From the NCBI GenBank assembly GCA_937902605.1, contig CALFNC010000262.1:1-16599 (forward strand): a stretch of 16,599 nucleotides of DNA. The letters are read 5' to 3'. The notes under the pieces were generated by a model, which made no database searches, was not told the DNA's origin, and saw only the letters and a list, made by a program, of their open reading frames with translations. Of the stretch, positions 1 to 7,617 are shown piece by piece. Source of the DNA: an uncultured Acidobacteriota bacterium (lineage in GTDB: Bacteria > Acidobacteriota > Thermoanaerobaculia > UBA5066). The translations under genes were made by a program, and so were the position numbers. Position 1 is the stretch's first letter. Each line of letters begins with the position of its first letter.

Positions 1-1486
1 TCGCCCAGTCGGAGTCGGTAGGCTTGTCGAGGCTCTGGTCTATGTCGAAGACGATCTGCCGGGGGAAGGTGACGGTGAAGACAACGAAGAGGACCGTCGT
101 CACCAGGGCCATGATCCCGGCGATCCGCGTGACGGCCCGCGACTCGTCGGCCCGCGGCCAGGGCTGGTTCGCGCCGACCCCTTCCGGCGGCGGGAGCGGC
201 GTCTTCAGGGCGAACGCCTGCTCGACGGTCTCCTTCTGGAGGTAGGTCCCCTCCGACCACGTGGCCTCGTTGCCGCTGATCTCTTCGGAGAGGATTCGGG
301 GCGGGGCGATGTAGTCGGAGGCGGTGGTCGTCTCGCCCTTCCGGACCTGCCAGTAGAACTCGCCGAGGACGGCCTCGACGACCGCCTGGGCTTTCTGGAA
401 GTGCTTGTACTTCTTCCCGCCGTATGTGGCCGAGCGCCCTACTTCGCTGACCGTCCCGGCAGCAACCGGGACGACGAAGGACCAGTGTCCATTCGACTCG
501 ACGAGCCAGAGGTAGGCCTCGGTCGCCCCTTCCTTGAGGAGGTACTCCTTCCAGTAATACCAGGTACCGTCCACCACGCACGCCTTCCGGAGCGCGCCCA
601 GGACGACGACCTTCCTCCCCTCGAGGACGCCTTCGGCCCCCAACGGCACGTCTGGCACGAAGGGAGGCTCCGCCATCTTCTCGAGGACCCGGAACTTCCC
701 GGCGTCCTTGCCGCTGTCCTTCGCCCAGAGGATCGACCCGCAGTGGGTGCAGGCCATCGACTTCGTGCCGACCGGGTCCTTCAGCGTCAGCGCGCCGCCA
801 CAGCTGGGACAGTTCAGCGAGGCGCTCTTGGCGGCGACCGTCCGGGCATCCCAGCCCAGCGCCCCTTCGACGTTCAGGTCCGCGAGATCGACCTTCCGCC
901 CGACGTAGAAGGCGTCTAACCCTGGGTCGTCCCCATAGTCAAGCGTCGCGAGGCTCCCGTCGGCTCCCGATAGGTCGGCATACATGAAGACAGCCCCCGG
1001 AGGAGAGCGGAACGGCAGCTCCCCCTCGGCGGAAACGTAAAGCGCCTGCCGCCGGTCGACGACCACGAAAACGCCGTACGCGCCCAGGTCGAGGCGCATC
1101 GCCGGCTGGATCTCCGAGAACTCCGGTACCTGCGGTGGCTTCATGGGGAGCATCACCCAGAACTCCCCCTGCGCCTCCGCCAGCCAGCCGTACGAGCCGT
1201 CGGCGAAGGCGATGTGCCACTCATCCCACGTCCCTTCGCCCGTCGAGAGCTGGAGCCGACCGACGAACGTGAACGGCTTGATCCCCTTCTTCGGCTTAGC
1301 GCCCAGCCCCAGCTTGAACGGCGAAGAGGTGGCGACCAGCTCGGCGACCTGCCCGATCGTCTCCAGGTCGACGCCTCGGCGCGCAACCGCGGCCCGACAA
1401 TGGGGACAGACCGACACCAGGCTCGACCCGGCGCGGAACGAGACCTCACCTCCACACGAAGGACAGTTTGCGACGCGGGAACTCAC
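1..1486 (-). CDS. DUF4178-like protein with two zinc ribbons and a membrane segment (3' end cut by window edge)
   Basis: I translated about 495 residues on the minus strand; the frame is still open at base 1, so the C-terminus is missing. Two similar modules are visible. Each starts with a CxxC...CxxC zinc ribbon (Cys 8/11/27/30 and Cys 226/229/246/249) and continues into a beta-rich, Trp/Tyr-rich stretch typical of DUF4178 (for example WDEWHIAFADGSYGWLAE near 87-104). A hydrophobic segment near 465-485 looks like a membrane helix. The start is GTG at 1486: an in-frame TAG lies six codons upstream with no other start codon between. It begins 32 bp after the methyltransferase stop, so the two are probably cotranscribed. 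DUF4178 proteins have no defined biochemical activity. I am sure of the zinc ribbons, fairly sure of the family, and cannot state a function. Confidence 0.8.
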   Translation of the reverse strand, partial: MSSRVANCPSCGGEVSFRAGSSLVSVCPHCRAAVARRGVDLETIGQVAELVATSSPFKLGLGAKPKKGIKPFTFVGRLQLSTGEGTWDEWHIAFADGSYGWLAEAQGEFWVMLPMKPPQVPEFSEIQPAMRLDLGAYGVFVVVDRRQALYVSAEGELPFRSPPGAVFMYADLSGADGSLATLDYGDDPGLDAFYVGRKVDLADLNVEGALGWDARTVAAKSASLNCPSCGGALTLKDPVGTKSMACTHCGSILWAKDSGKDAGKFRVLEKMAEPPFVPDVPLGAEGVLEGRKVVVLGALRKACVVDGTWYYWKEYLLKEGATEAYLWLVESNGHWSFVVPVAAGTVSEVGRSATYGGKKYKHFQKAQAVVEAVLGEFYWQVRKGETTTASDYIAPPRILSEEISGNEATWSEGTYLQKETVEQAFALKTPLPPPEGVGANQPWPRADESRAVTRIAGIMALVTTVLFVVFTVTFPRQIVFDIDQSLDKPTDSDWA

Positions 1487-1518
1487 GCTAGGCCTGGAAT
1501 TCTAGCGGATGCCCGACC

Positions 1519-2031
1519 TCAACGCCGCAGTGCCCTATGCCCTTGCTCGTGGGAGAGGAGCCATTTCTTCCGCTCGAGCCCGCCGCCGAAGCCCCCGAGC
1601 GTTCCGTCGGACGCAATGACGCGGTGGCACGGGATGACGATCGGGATCGGGTTGCGGCCGGCCGCCATCCCGACGGCCCGGGCCGCATTCTCTCGCCCGA
1701 TCATCTTCGCCATTTCGCCATAGGAGACGGTGGTGCCCGGTTTGATCTTCCGGAGCGCCTCCCAGACGAGGCGCTGGAAGGTCGTCCCGCCCGTGTCGGC
1801 GGGGAGGGGCTCGACGGCCCTGACATCGCCGGCGAAGTAGGCGGTGATCCGGTCGGTCACCTCGCCTAAGGAATCGTGCTGCTCGATGGCGATCTCGCCG
1901 AAGCGCTTCTCCATCCAGGCGCGGGTGGATGCGCCGTGCCCCTCGAACGTGATCCCGCACAGGATCCCTCCCTTGGTCACGATCTCGATGGGCCCGATCG
2001 GCGTCTGAAGCGTCGCGACGAAGAGCGGCAT
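1519..2031 (-). CDS. ogt: methylated-DNA--[protein]-cysteine S-methyltransferase
   Basis: A suicide DNA-repair enzyme that moves the methyl group from O6-methylguanine (and O4-methylthymine) to its own cysteine. The 170 residues are the usual length for single-domain Ogt. The active-site motif IPCHRV is intact with the acceptor at Cys135. The helix-turn-helix part (YGEMAKMIGRENAARAVG, 104-121) carries the arginine that flips the base, and GGFGGG follows at 146-151. There is no N-terminal AdaA-type regulatory domain, so this is Ogt-like and not Ada. GGGAG stands about 8 bases upstream of the ATG and fixes the start. It is divergent from the ATP-grasp gene and leads into the DUF4178-like gene. 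The family call is secure; the choice between ogt and the general name MGMT is a matter of naming. Confidence 0.95.
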   Translation of the reverse strand: MPLFVATLQTPIGPIEIVTKGGILCGITFEGHGASTRAWMEKRFGEIAIEQHDSLGEVTDRITAYFAGDVRAVEPLPADTGGTTFQRLVWEALRKIKPGTTVSYGEMAKMIGRENAARAVGMAAGRNPIPIVIPCHRVIASDGTLGGFGGGLERKKWLLSHEQGHRALRR

Positions 2032-2042
2032 GGCGGTGTCTC

Positions 2043-2081
2043 CCTATGACCAGATCATCGGTCCACTAGAATCTCTACGCA
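2043..2081 (+). promoter_or_regulatory. candidate promoter for the ATP-grasp gene, possibly leaderless
   Basis: In the 50-bp gap between divergent genes, TAGAAT (2067-2072) matches the -10 consensus at five of six positions. ATGACC at 2046-2051 is a weak -35 with a short 15-bp spacer. Transcription would start about 2079-2082, right at the ATG, and no Shine-Dalgarno sequence is visible, so the mRNA may be leaderless. This rests on sequence resemblance only. Confidence 0.35.
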
Positions 2082-3629
2082 ATGGCGTTCGAGTCCCACC
2101 CGGCGTCGGCCGGCCTGGAAACCGAACTGGAGGAGTTCGAGCGGCTCAAGCCCCGGCTGCTCCACGTCTGGAAGACGGTCGAGGGCTCGGCGGACCAGAA
2201 GCACACCTCGGTGGTCGTCCCGTCGTTCTCCCTCGACCAGCGCGAGCTGGCCAAGATCGACGGGATCAGCTTCTACGAGGAGCGGCTTCTCTTTTTCCTC
2301 ATTCGCCTGCGGAATCCGCGGGCCCGGCTCGTCTACGTCACCTCGCAGCCGGTCCACCCGCTGATCCTCGAGTACTACTTCCAGCTCCTCGCGGGGATCC
2401 CGGCCAGCCACGCCCGCTCGCGCCTGACGCTCCTCTGCGCTCACGACTCCTCCCCAAGGCCGCTCACCGAGAAGATCCTCGAGCGCCCGCGGCTCGTTCA
2501 GCGGATCAAGGACGCCCTCGCCGACGCGCCGATCGCCTTCCTCACCGTCTTCAACTCCACGCCGCTCGAGCGGCGCCTCGCGCTGGAGCTGGGGATCCCG
2601 CTCCTAGGAGTCGACCCGGCGCTCGCCGTCTACGGAACGAAGTCGGGGAGCCGGAAGGCGTTCCGCCTGGGCGGCATCGCGCACCCGGCCGGCTTCGAGA
2701 ATCTGAAGACCGAACGCGACCTGGCCGAGGCCCTCTTCCTGCTGCGGAAGGAGCGGCCCGGGCTCGCGCGCGCTGTCGTCAAGCTCGACGACAGCTTCTC
2801 CGGCGAGGGGAACGCCCTCTTCTACTACCCGGAGGGGGAAGGCACCACGGCGATCCTCGAGGCGCTGCCGAACCTCGAATTCATCAGCCGGAGCGAGACC
2901 TACGAGAGCTTCTTCTCGCAGATGGGGGATATGGGCGCCGTCGTCGAGGAGTTCCTCGAGGGGGAGACGAAGCGCTCCCCTTCGGCCCAGCTCCAGATCG
3001 ACCCGGAGGGGAACTGCCAGCTCGTCTCCACCCACGACCAGATCCTTGGCGGGCCGGGGGCGCAGATCTTCCTCGGCTGCCGCTTCCCGGCCGACGAGGC
3101 GTACCGGGCGGCCATCCAGGACGCAGGGATGCGCGTCGGGACCGTCCTCGCCGAGCTGGGCGTCATCGGGCGGTTCGGCGTCGACTTCATCGCCCGCCCC
3201 ATGCTGTCGGCGCCGGGCGGCTGGGACATCCAGGCGATCGAGATCAACCTTCGGAAGGGGGGGACGACCCATCCCTTCCTCGCCCTCCAGTTCCTGACGG
3301 GAGGGGCACTAGACCCGGCGACCGGTCTCTTCGCCGCCCCCACGGGGCACGCCAAGTACTACCGGGCGACCGACAACCTCCAGTCCAGACGGCTCCGGGG
3401 CCTTCTCCCCGAGGACCTGATCGAGATCACGACCGCCAACCGCCTCCACTACAGCCCTGGGCCCGAGACCGGCGTCCTCTTCCACATGATCGGAGCGCTC
3501 TCGCAGTTCGGAAAGCTGGGGCTCACCGCGATCGGCAATAGCCGCGACGAGGTGGAGGAGCTGTATGCCCACACCCTCGCCATCCTGGATCGCGAGGCCG
3601 GAAGGACGCGGACCGGATCGCGCAGCTGA
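2082..3629 (+). CDS. ATP-grasp ligase related to peptide ligase PGM1
   Basis: A 515-residue protein resembling the 'peptide ligase PGM1-related' / pre-ATP-grasp group, whose founder joins peptides to a nonproteinogenic amino acid in pheganomycin synthesis. Residues about 15-190 look like the pre-ATP-grasp domain (for example VVVPSFSLDQRELAKIDG at 44-61 and the ELGIPLLGVDPAL loop). The ATP-grasp core follows: K234 in VVKLDDSFSGEGN, VVEEFLEGE near 287-295, HDQ at 318-320, D368, and the probable metal ligands E387 and N389 in the AIEINLRKGG motif. The C-terminal part about 420-500 fits the PGM1 C-terminal region. The general reaction would be carboxylate-amine ligation through an acyl-phosphate; the substrate is unknown. 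No peptide precursor or transporter lies beside it. The 503-residue ORF in another frame is a shadow. Confidence 0.82.
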   Translation: MAFESHPASAGLETELEEFERLKPRLLHVWKTVEGSADQKHTSVVVPSFSLDQRELAKIDGISFYEERLLFFLIRLRNPRARLVYVTSQPVHPLILEYYFQLLAGIPASHARSRLTLLCAHDSSPRPLTEKILERPRLVQRIKDALADAPIAFLTVFNSTPLERRLALELGIPLLGVDPALAVYGTKSGSRKAFRLGGIAHPAGFENLKTERDLAEALFLLRKERPGLARAVVKLDDSFSGEGNALFYYPEGEGTTAILEALPNLEFISRSETYESFFSQMGDMGAVVEEFLEGETKRSPSAQLQIDPEGNCQLVSTHDQILGGPGAQIFLGCRFPADEAYRAAIQDAGMRVGTVLAELGVIGRFGVDFIARPMLSAPGGWDIQAIEINLRKGGTTHPFLALQFLTGGALDPATGLFAAPTGHAKYYRATDNLQSRRLRGLLPEDLIEITTANRLHYSPGPETGVLFHMIGALSQFGKLGLTAIGNSRDEVEELYAHTLAILDREAGRTRTGSRS

Positions 3630-3638
3630 CCGGGGTTT

Positions 3639-4340
3639 CTACCTTAGCCGTTTGACGAGGTAGACGAACGTCCCGCCGACCGCGAGGCTCGAGGCGAGCC
3701 CCGCGATCTCGTGGACTGTGCGGGAGAACGGGATTCGGATCGTGTCGGACGGCATGTTGACGACCGCCTTCCCCGCCAGCTTCACGAAGTCCTGGTCCCA
3801 CCCGAAGACCTGCAGGTACAGCTCCGATCCTCGCCAGAGGAAGATCAGCCCGAAACAGACGATGAAGCCGAGGAACCCTCTCGCGATCGGCGACTCCTTG
3901 ATCTGGCCGTAGATCTTCATCGCCATATCGATGTTGATCAGGGCGAGGAAGACCCAGTTGACGTTCTCGATCATCTTGATCTGCCGGACGACCACCGGGC
4001 TCGGCTCCGGGTTGATCAGGAGGAACATCATCGAGGCCGCGACGACGATCGCCGTGACCAGGTAGACCATGAGCTTCGAGCCGCTGCTCTCGAGCGTCCG
4101 GCTGAAGACGTAGTACTCCTGGAAGCCGAAGGTCATCACCATGCTGGCGATCGTCCCGACGATGAAGTGGATCGCCGTCAGCCGCGGGTTCGTGATGGCC
4201 GGGTAGAGCAGGTACGCCTGGCTGATGAACAGGAGAAAGAACCCGGTCGAGATGCTCGCCCAGATCCGAGAGTTCCCGATGCTGAAGATAAGGGCGATCC
4301 CTCCCGCCAGGAACCAGAGGGCGACCTGGATCACCTGCAA
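3639..4340 (-). CDS. unrecognised membrane protein with about seven helices
   Basis: I do not recognise a family. The 233 residues hold about seven hydrophobic segments (roughly 5-21, 26-47, 54-73, 90-110, 128-145, 153-180 and 209-229) and end in the basic tail KRLR. Polar loops include NPEPSPVVVRQIKMIENVN and WDQDFVKLAGKAVVNMPSD. It has no obvious heme-type CxxCH or quinone-site motif; His58 and His210 lie in or near helices. The start is TTG at 4340 (or GTG at 4334): an in-frame TAG lies just upstream and no ATG is available. It follows the small Cys-rich gene by 21 bp and is last in the oxidoreductase operon, so it may tie that enzyme's electron flow to the membrane, but this is inference. 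Its stop is 9 bp from that of the convergent ATP-grasp gene. Confidence 0.75.
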   Translation of the reverse strand: MQVIQVALWFLAGGIALIFSIGNSRIWASISTGFFLLFISQAYLLYPAITNPRLTAIHFIVGTIASMVMTFGFQEYYVFSRTLESSGSKLMVYLVTAIVVAASMMFLLINPEPSPVVVRQIKMIENVNWVFLALINIDMAMKIYGQIKESPIARGFLGFIVCFGLIFLWRGSELYLQVFGWDQDFVKLAGKAVVNMPSDTIRIPFSRTVHEIAGLASSLAVGGTFVYLVKRLR

Positions 4341-4361
4341 GGTCTGTGTGGCCTGGGGAGA

Positions 4362-4634
4362 CTAAGCATTCCCGTCCTGTTCCGTGACGCGCCGTACCAG
4401 CGTATCCAGGACCCTCGTCACCCGCGCGCACTGATCGCACTGAGCGGCGGGATTCTCGCATGGAACACCGTCCGGCTGAGCCTCGGGGCACTGCGGGGCG
4501 CACGCGAATCCGAAGAGCGCGCGAAGGAGGATCAGCAGCTTCCGGCGGAGAGGGCTCTCCGGGATTTCCCGGAGAGCCTCCACCAGCTTCCGTTCCTCGA
4601 GGCTGAGGACGAGGGCGACGCCCGCGGCGCTCAT
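4362..4634 (-). CDS. small Cys-rich protein, function unknown
   Basis: A 90-residue protein starting at an ATG that overlaps the stop of the beta-gamma fusion gene as ATGA, so translational coupling is likely. A longer reading from 4703 would run deep into the upstream gene and is not credible. The N-terminal half is a charged amphipathic region (SLEERKLVEALREIPESP) followed by a hydrophobic stretch about 33-44. Five cysteines then follow, spaced C45-x3-C49-x9-C59-x6-C66-x2-C69, with prolines between them. This could bind zinc or an iron-sulfur cluster, but the spacing matches no motif that I know. The gene contains a strong inverted repeat at 4553-4578. Given its place after a ferredoxin-dependent oxidoreductase and before a membrane protein, a redox or assembly role is possible but unproven. 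Confidence 0.7.
   Translation of the reverse strand: MSAAGVALVLSLEERKLVEALREIPESPLRRKLLILLRALFGFACAPQCPEAQPDGVPCENPAAQCDQCARVTRVLDTLVRRVTEQDGNA
4553..4578 (-). repeat. perfect inverted repeat (RNA hairpin) inside the small Cys-rich gene
   Basis: The arms GGCTCTCCGGGA (4553-4564) and TCCCGGAGAGCC (4567-4578) are exact reverse complements separated by TT. In RNA this makes an 11-bp GC-rich stem with a 4-base loop. It lies 57-82 bases after the ATG of the small gene, within codons for EALREIPESP. No T-run follows in the direction of transcription, so it is not a standard Rho-independent terminator. It may act as a pause, an mRNA-processing site or a stability element between the oxidoreductase and membrane-protein parts of the operon. 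Confidence 0.75.
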
Positions 4635-6055
4635 GAGGTGAGCGTCTCGACCGTCTTGACCCCCCACGCGAAGGCCTCCTCGTTCAGCGGGATCATGGCG
4701 CACTTCTCCTTGAGGGCGTGCCGCACCGCCGTGAGGAAAGTCTCCTTCGGGAAGAGCCCCGTGGCGGCCTGGAGCGCCCCCAGGGCCACGATGTTCTTTA
4801 CCATCGTCTTGCCCAGGTCGACGGCGGTCTCGGTCATCGGCACGCCGATCACCCTCACGCCCTCCCCGAACGTGCCTGGCTCCTTCACCACCGAGCTGTC
4901 ATAGAGGATCGTCCCGCCCCGCCGCACCGTCGGCCCGAACTTGGCCAGGCTGGGGGCGTTGAAGGCGATGAGGACGTGCGGCCGAGGCGCGGCCGGGTTG
5001 TGGACCTCCGTCTCGGCGACGTGGACGTCGGCGTACGAGGTGCCGCCCCGGCTCTCGGGGCCGTAGCTCGGGATGTGGGTGGCGTCGAATCCCTCGTTGA
5101 TCCCGGCGTGCGCGATCAGCATCGCCGCCGTCTGGGCGCCGTCGCCACCCGACCCGGCCAGCTTCAGCGATATGTCGTGCGGGTCGAGGTGCGTCGGGAA
5201 CGAGGTGCAGAACCGCTCCAGGTGCTCGGACGAGCCGCCCACCAGCTTCAGGACCTTTTCCGGATCGAAGCTCGGCGGGGCCGGATGGAACCAGGGCTCG
5301 GGGACCGAGTCCTTCTTGACGCCCAGCGGGAAGACGGGGAGCATGTTGTCCTTCACCCACTTCTCGGTCTCTTCGGGGTTCATCTTGAGGTGGGTGGGGC
5401 ATTCGGCCAGGACCTCGACGAACGCGAGCCCGCGGCCTTCGACCTGGATCTGCAGCGCCTTCTTGATCGCCTTCTTCGCCCTCGCCCGGTTCTTGGCGTC
5501 GAACAGGGCCACCCGCTCCACGTAGACCGTCCCGTCCAGGCCCGAGACCAGCTCGGCCATCTTCATCGGCTGGCCGGCCGTCACACCCCGGCCGTACGGG
5601 CTGGTGGCGGTCTTCTGCCCCATGAGCGACGTGGGAGCCATCTGTCCGCCCGTCATCCCGTAGATCGCGTTGTTCACGAAGATGACAGTCAGGGGGATCC
5701 CCATCTGCGCCGCCGAGACGATCTCGGCGAGCCCGATCGAGGCGAGGTCCCCGTCGCCCTGGTAGCTGACCACCACGGCGTTGGGGTTGGCCATCTTGTG
5801 GCCCAGGGCCACCGCGGGGGCGCGCCCGTGGGCCGCCTGCGTGTTGCCGACGTCGAGGTAGTAGTAGAGGAAGACCGAACAGCCGACCGGGGAGACGGCC
5901 ACGGTCCGGTCCTGGACGCCCAGCTCCTCGATCGCCTCGGCCAGGTACTTGTGGGCCAGCCCGTGACCGCAGCCGGGGCAGTAGTGCGTGGCGTGCGCCT
6001 TGAGGCCCTCCGCGTTGGAGTGGCGCTCGAAACGGTCGTAGAAGACCGTGCTCAT
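4631..6055 (-). CDS. korB: 2-oxoacid:ferredoxin oxidoreductase, fused beta (TPP) and gamma subunits
   Basis: This 474-residue protein joins two subunits. Residues 1-240 are the thiamine-diphosphate beta subunit: HYCPGCGHG (Cys26, Cys29), a further Cys59, the TPP/Mg motif GDGDLASIG (100-108) with VNNAIYG (127-133), and ECPTH with Cys219. These four cysteines can hold the [4Fe-4S] cluster beside TPP. The stretch YGMTGGQMAPTSLMGQ resembles 2-oxoglutarate or branched-chain 2-oxoacid enzymes more than pyruvate enzymes. Residues about 293-474 are the gamma subunit (KLAGSGGDGAQTAAMLIAHAG, SYGPESRGGTSYADVHV). It takes 2-oxoacid plus CoA to acyl-CoA, CO2 and reduced ferredoxin together with the alpha subunit, whose stop it overlaps as ATGA. 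Substrate is inferred, probably 2-oxoglutarate (Kor) but possibly 2-oxoisovalerate (Vor). Confidence 0.92.
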   Translation of the reverse strand: MSTVFYDRFERHSNAEGLKAHATHYCPGCGHGLAHKYLAEAIEELGVQDRTVAVSPVGCSVFLYYYLDVGNTQAAHGRAPAVALGHKMANPNAVVVSYQGDGDLASIGLAEIVSAAQMGIPLTVIFVNNAIYGMTGGQMAPTSLMGQKTATSPYGRGVTAGQPMKMAELVSGLDGTVYVERVALFDAKNRARAKKAIKKALQIQVEGRGLAFVEVLAECPTHLKMNPEETEKWVKDNMLPVFPLGVKKDSVPEPWFHPAPPSFDPEKVLKLVGGSSEHLERFCTSFPTHLDPHDISLKLAGSGGDGAQTAAMLIAHAGINEGFDATHIPSYGPESRGGTSYADVHVAETEVHNPAAPRPHVLIAFNAPSLAKFGPTVRRGGTILYDSSVVKEPGTFGEGVRVIGVPMTETAVDLGKTMVKNIVALGALQAATGLFPKETFLTAVRHALKEKCAMIPLNEEAFAWGVKTVETLTS

Positions 6056-7485
6056 ACGTGAACCTCCGGCCGCATGGCAGCCTTCTCCTCACCCGCAATA
6101 GGGCGCGAGCCCTGCACTTTTGCCACGATGTCGTCCTGCTGTGGCAGCATCCCGCCCATCCGGCGCACGTGCTCGATCGGCACGACGTTCCGTACGTCGG
6201 TCCGGCTCAGGGCGAGGCGGATCTCGTCCTCCAGCTGTCCCGCGCTCGCCTCCACCACGACCAGCCGCTTGGCTTTCCGTGCCAGCGGCAACAGGGCGTC
6301 GATAGGGAACGGCCAGAGCGTGATCGGCCGGAAGAGACCGGCCTTCACCCCCTCGTGCCGGAGGTCCTGCACGGCTCCCTTGGCCGCGCGCGCCGGCGTG
6401 TTGCAGGCAATCAGAACGACCTCGGCGTCGTCGCACAGGTACGACTCCGACCGGGCCTCCACGGCCATCTGCGCGTACTTCTCGTTCAGGTGCTCGTTGT
6501 GCCTTTCGAGGTCCGTCTCCGAGAGGTAGATCGACGTGATCAGATTCCTCCGGTGGTTCCGGTCGCCGTAGACCGCCCACGTCGGGATCCCCGGTTTCTT
6601 CATCGTCCGCGGCAGCGTCACCTTGCCGGTCATCTGTCCGAGGTACCCGTCGGAGAGGATCACCACCGGGTTGCGGTACTTGAACGTCAGGTCGAAGGCC
6701 AGGATCGTCAGGTCGAGCATCTCCTGGGGCGTGGACGGGACCAGCACGATGGCATGCGTGTTCCCGTGGCCCAGGCCGCGGACCCCGAGCTTGATGTCGG
6801 CCTGCTCGGGGGCGATGTTCCCCAGGCCCGGCCCGCCGCGCATCACGTTCACGAAGACGCCCGGCACCTCGGACCCGATCATGTAGCTGATCCCCTCCAG
6901 CATCAGGCTGAAGCCGGGGGAGGACGTGAACGTCATGCAGGGGAGGCCGGCGCCGCCGGTCCCGTAGATGTGGTTCACGGTCGCCACCTCGCTCACCGCC
7001 TGGACGAAGACGCCGTCCAGGAGCGGCAGCAGTTTCGCCATCAGCTCGGCGCCTTCAGTCGAGGGAGTGATCGGGTAGCCGAAAAAGTGCCGGCACCCTG
7101 CCAGGATCGCCCCGATGGCCGAGGCGTAATTCCCCTTGATGACGAGCGGCTCCGAGGCCGGGAGGGGGAGGATCTCCGCCGGGATCTCCACCGGCTCGGG
7201 GGCGGTGCTGTGGCGCGTCCCGAAGAGCCTTTCGGGGTCCTCCAGCTCGAATTCGAGAACCACGGGCGTCTCTCGGAGGCCATATGGCTCCGGGCATGCC
7301 GTGATGCAGAGTCCGCAGGCGTTGCAGTGGTCCAGGTCGATCACGACCGGGACGAGCCCGGTCTGCGGGTTGATCTCCTTGCCGAATTCGATGCAGTGCT
7401 TGGCGCAGGCGCTGATGCACCGGCCGCAGCCTTTGCAGAACTCTGGGAGGAGGAACGGCTTGGGTCGCTCTTTTAGCTCTGGCAT
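6052..7485 (-). CDS. korA: 2-oxoacid:ferredoxin oxidoreductase, fused ferredoxin (delta) and alpha subunits
   Basis: A 477-residue fusion. Residues 1-70 form a two-cluster ferredoxin: Cys17/20/23/27 (the last not followed by Pro, with an extra Cys31) and Cys54/57/60/64-Pro. From about 113 comes the alpha subunit with VIKGNYASAIGAILAGC and the signature GYPITPSTEGAE, then domain II with TFTSSPGFSLMLEG and MRGGPGLGN, and a C-terminal part from about 350 (VLIACNTPARAAKGAV, LFRPITLWPFP). It pairs with the beta-gamma fusion that it overlaps by 4 bp, giving a complete enzyme from two polypeptides. The start is ATG at 7485: GAGGTG stands 9 bases upstream. The in-frame GTG at 7495-7497 is part of that ribosome-binding site and is not the start. 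It is the first gene of the operon. Confidence 0.93.
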   Translation of the reverse strand: MPELKERPKPFLLPEFCKGCGRCISACAKHCIEFGKEINPQTGLVPVVIDLDHCNACGLCITACPEPYGLRETPVVLEFELEDPERLFGTRHSTAPEPVEIPAEILPLPASEPLVIKGNYASAIGAILAGCRHFFGYPITPSTEGAELMAKLLPLLDGVFVQAVSEVATVNHIYGTGGAGLPCMTFTSSPGFSLMLEGISYMIGSEVPGVFVNVMRGGPGLGNIAPEQADIKLGVRGLGHGNTHAIVLVPSTPQEMLDLTILAFDLTFKYRNPVVILSDGYLGQMTGKVTLPRTMKKPGIPTWAVYGDRNHRRNLITSIYLSETDLERHNEHLNEKYAQMAVEARSESYLCDDAEVVLIACNTPARAAKGAVQDLRHEGVKAGLFRPITLWPFPIDALLPLARKAKRLVVVEASAGQLEDEIRLALSRTDVRNVVPIEHVRRMGGMLPQQDDIVAKVQGSRPIAGEEKAAMRPEVHV

Positions 7486-7617
7486 TGAACAATCCACCTC
7501 GATGAAGAAGTTTACTCCGCGGCCGCGAAGGACTCGATGGGATCAAATGATTCAGAAGGTTTTCGCGGCGGGCCTGCGATTCGATATCGTCCGAGGCGGA
7601 AAAGGAGGCCTCGAACA
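7486..7617. promoter_or_regulatory. divergent intergenic region between the oxidoreductase operon and the DinB-like gene
   Basis: This 132-bp gap must hold the promoter of the four-gene minus-strand operon and probably one for the rightward genes. It contains the GAGGTG ribosome-binding site for the minus strand (7495-7500) and AGGAGG (7603-7608) for the plus strand. I find no convincing -35/-10 pair on either strand. Confidence 0.45.

Noticed and set aside
2030..3541. 503-residue plus-strand open frame, overlapping the ATP-grasp gene in another frame
   Set aside because: The product is Arg/Pro/Gly-rich low-complexity sequence with no recognisable domain, while the overlapping 2082-3629 frame has clear ATP-grasp motifs. 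It is a high-GC shadow.
4635..4703. 23-residue extension of the small Cys-rich protein
   Set aside because: It is out-of-frame sequence of the beta-gamma fusion gene, and the ATGA overlap gives a natural start at 4634.
4718..7476. Two long plus-strand open frames (4718-6061 and 6058-7476) opposite the oxidoreductase genes
   Set aside because: They are antisense to clear beta-gamma and ferredoxin-alpha coding sequence; the products are Arg/His/Asp/Val-rich with no motifs.
7486..7497. GTG start four codons before the ATG of the ferredoxin-alpha fusion
   Set aside because: That GTG is part of the GAGGTG ribosome-binding site serving the ATG at 7485.
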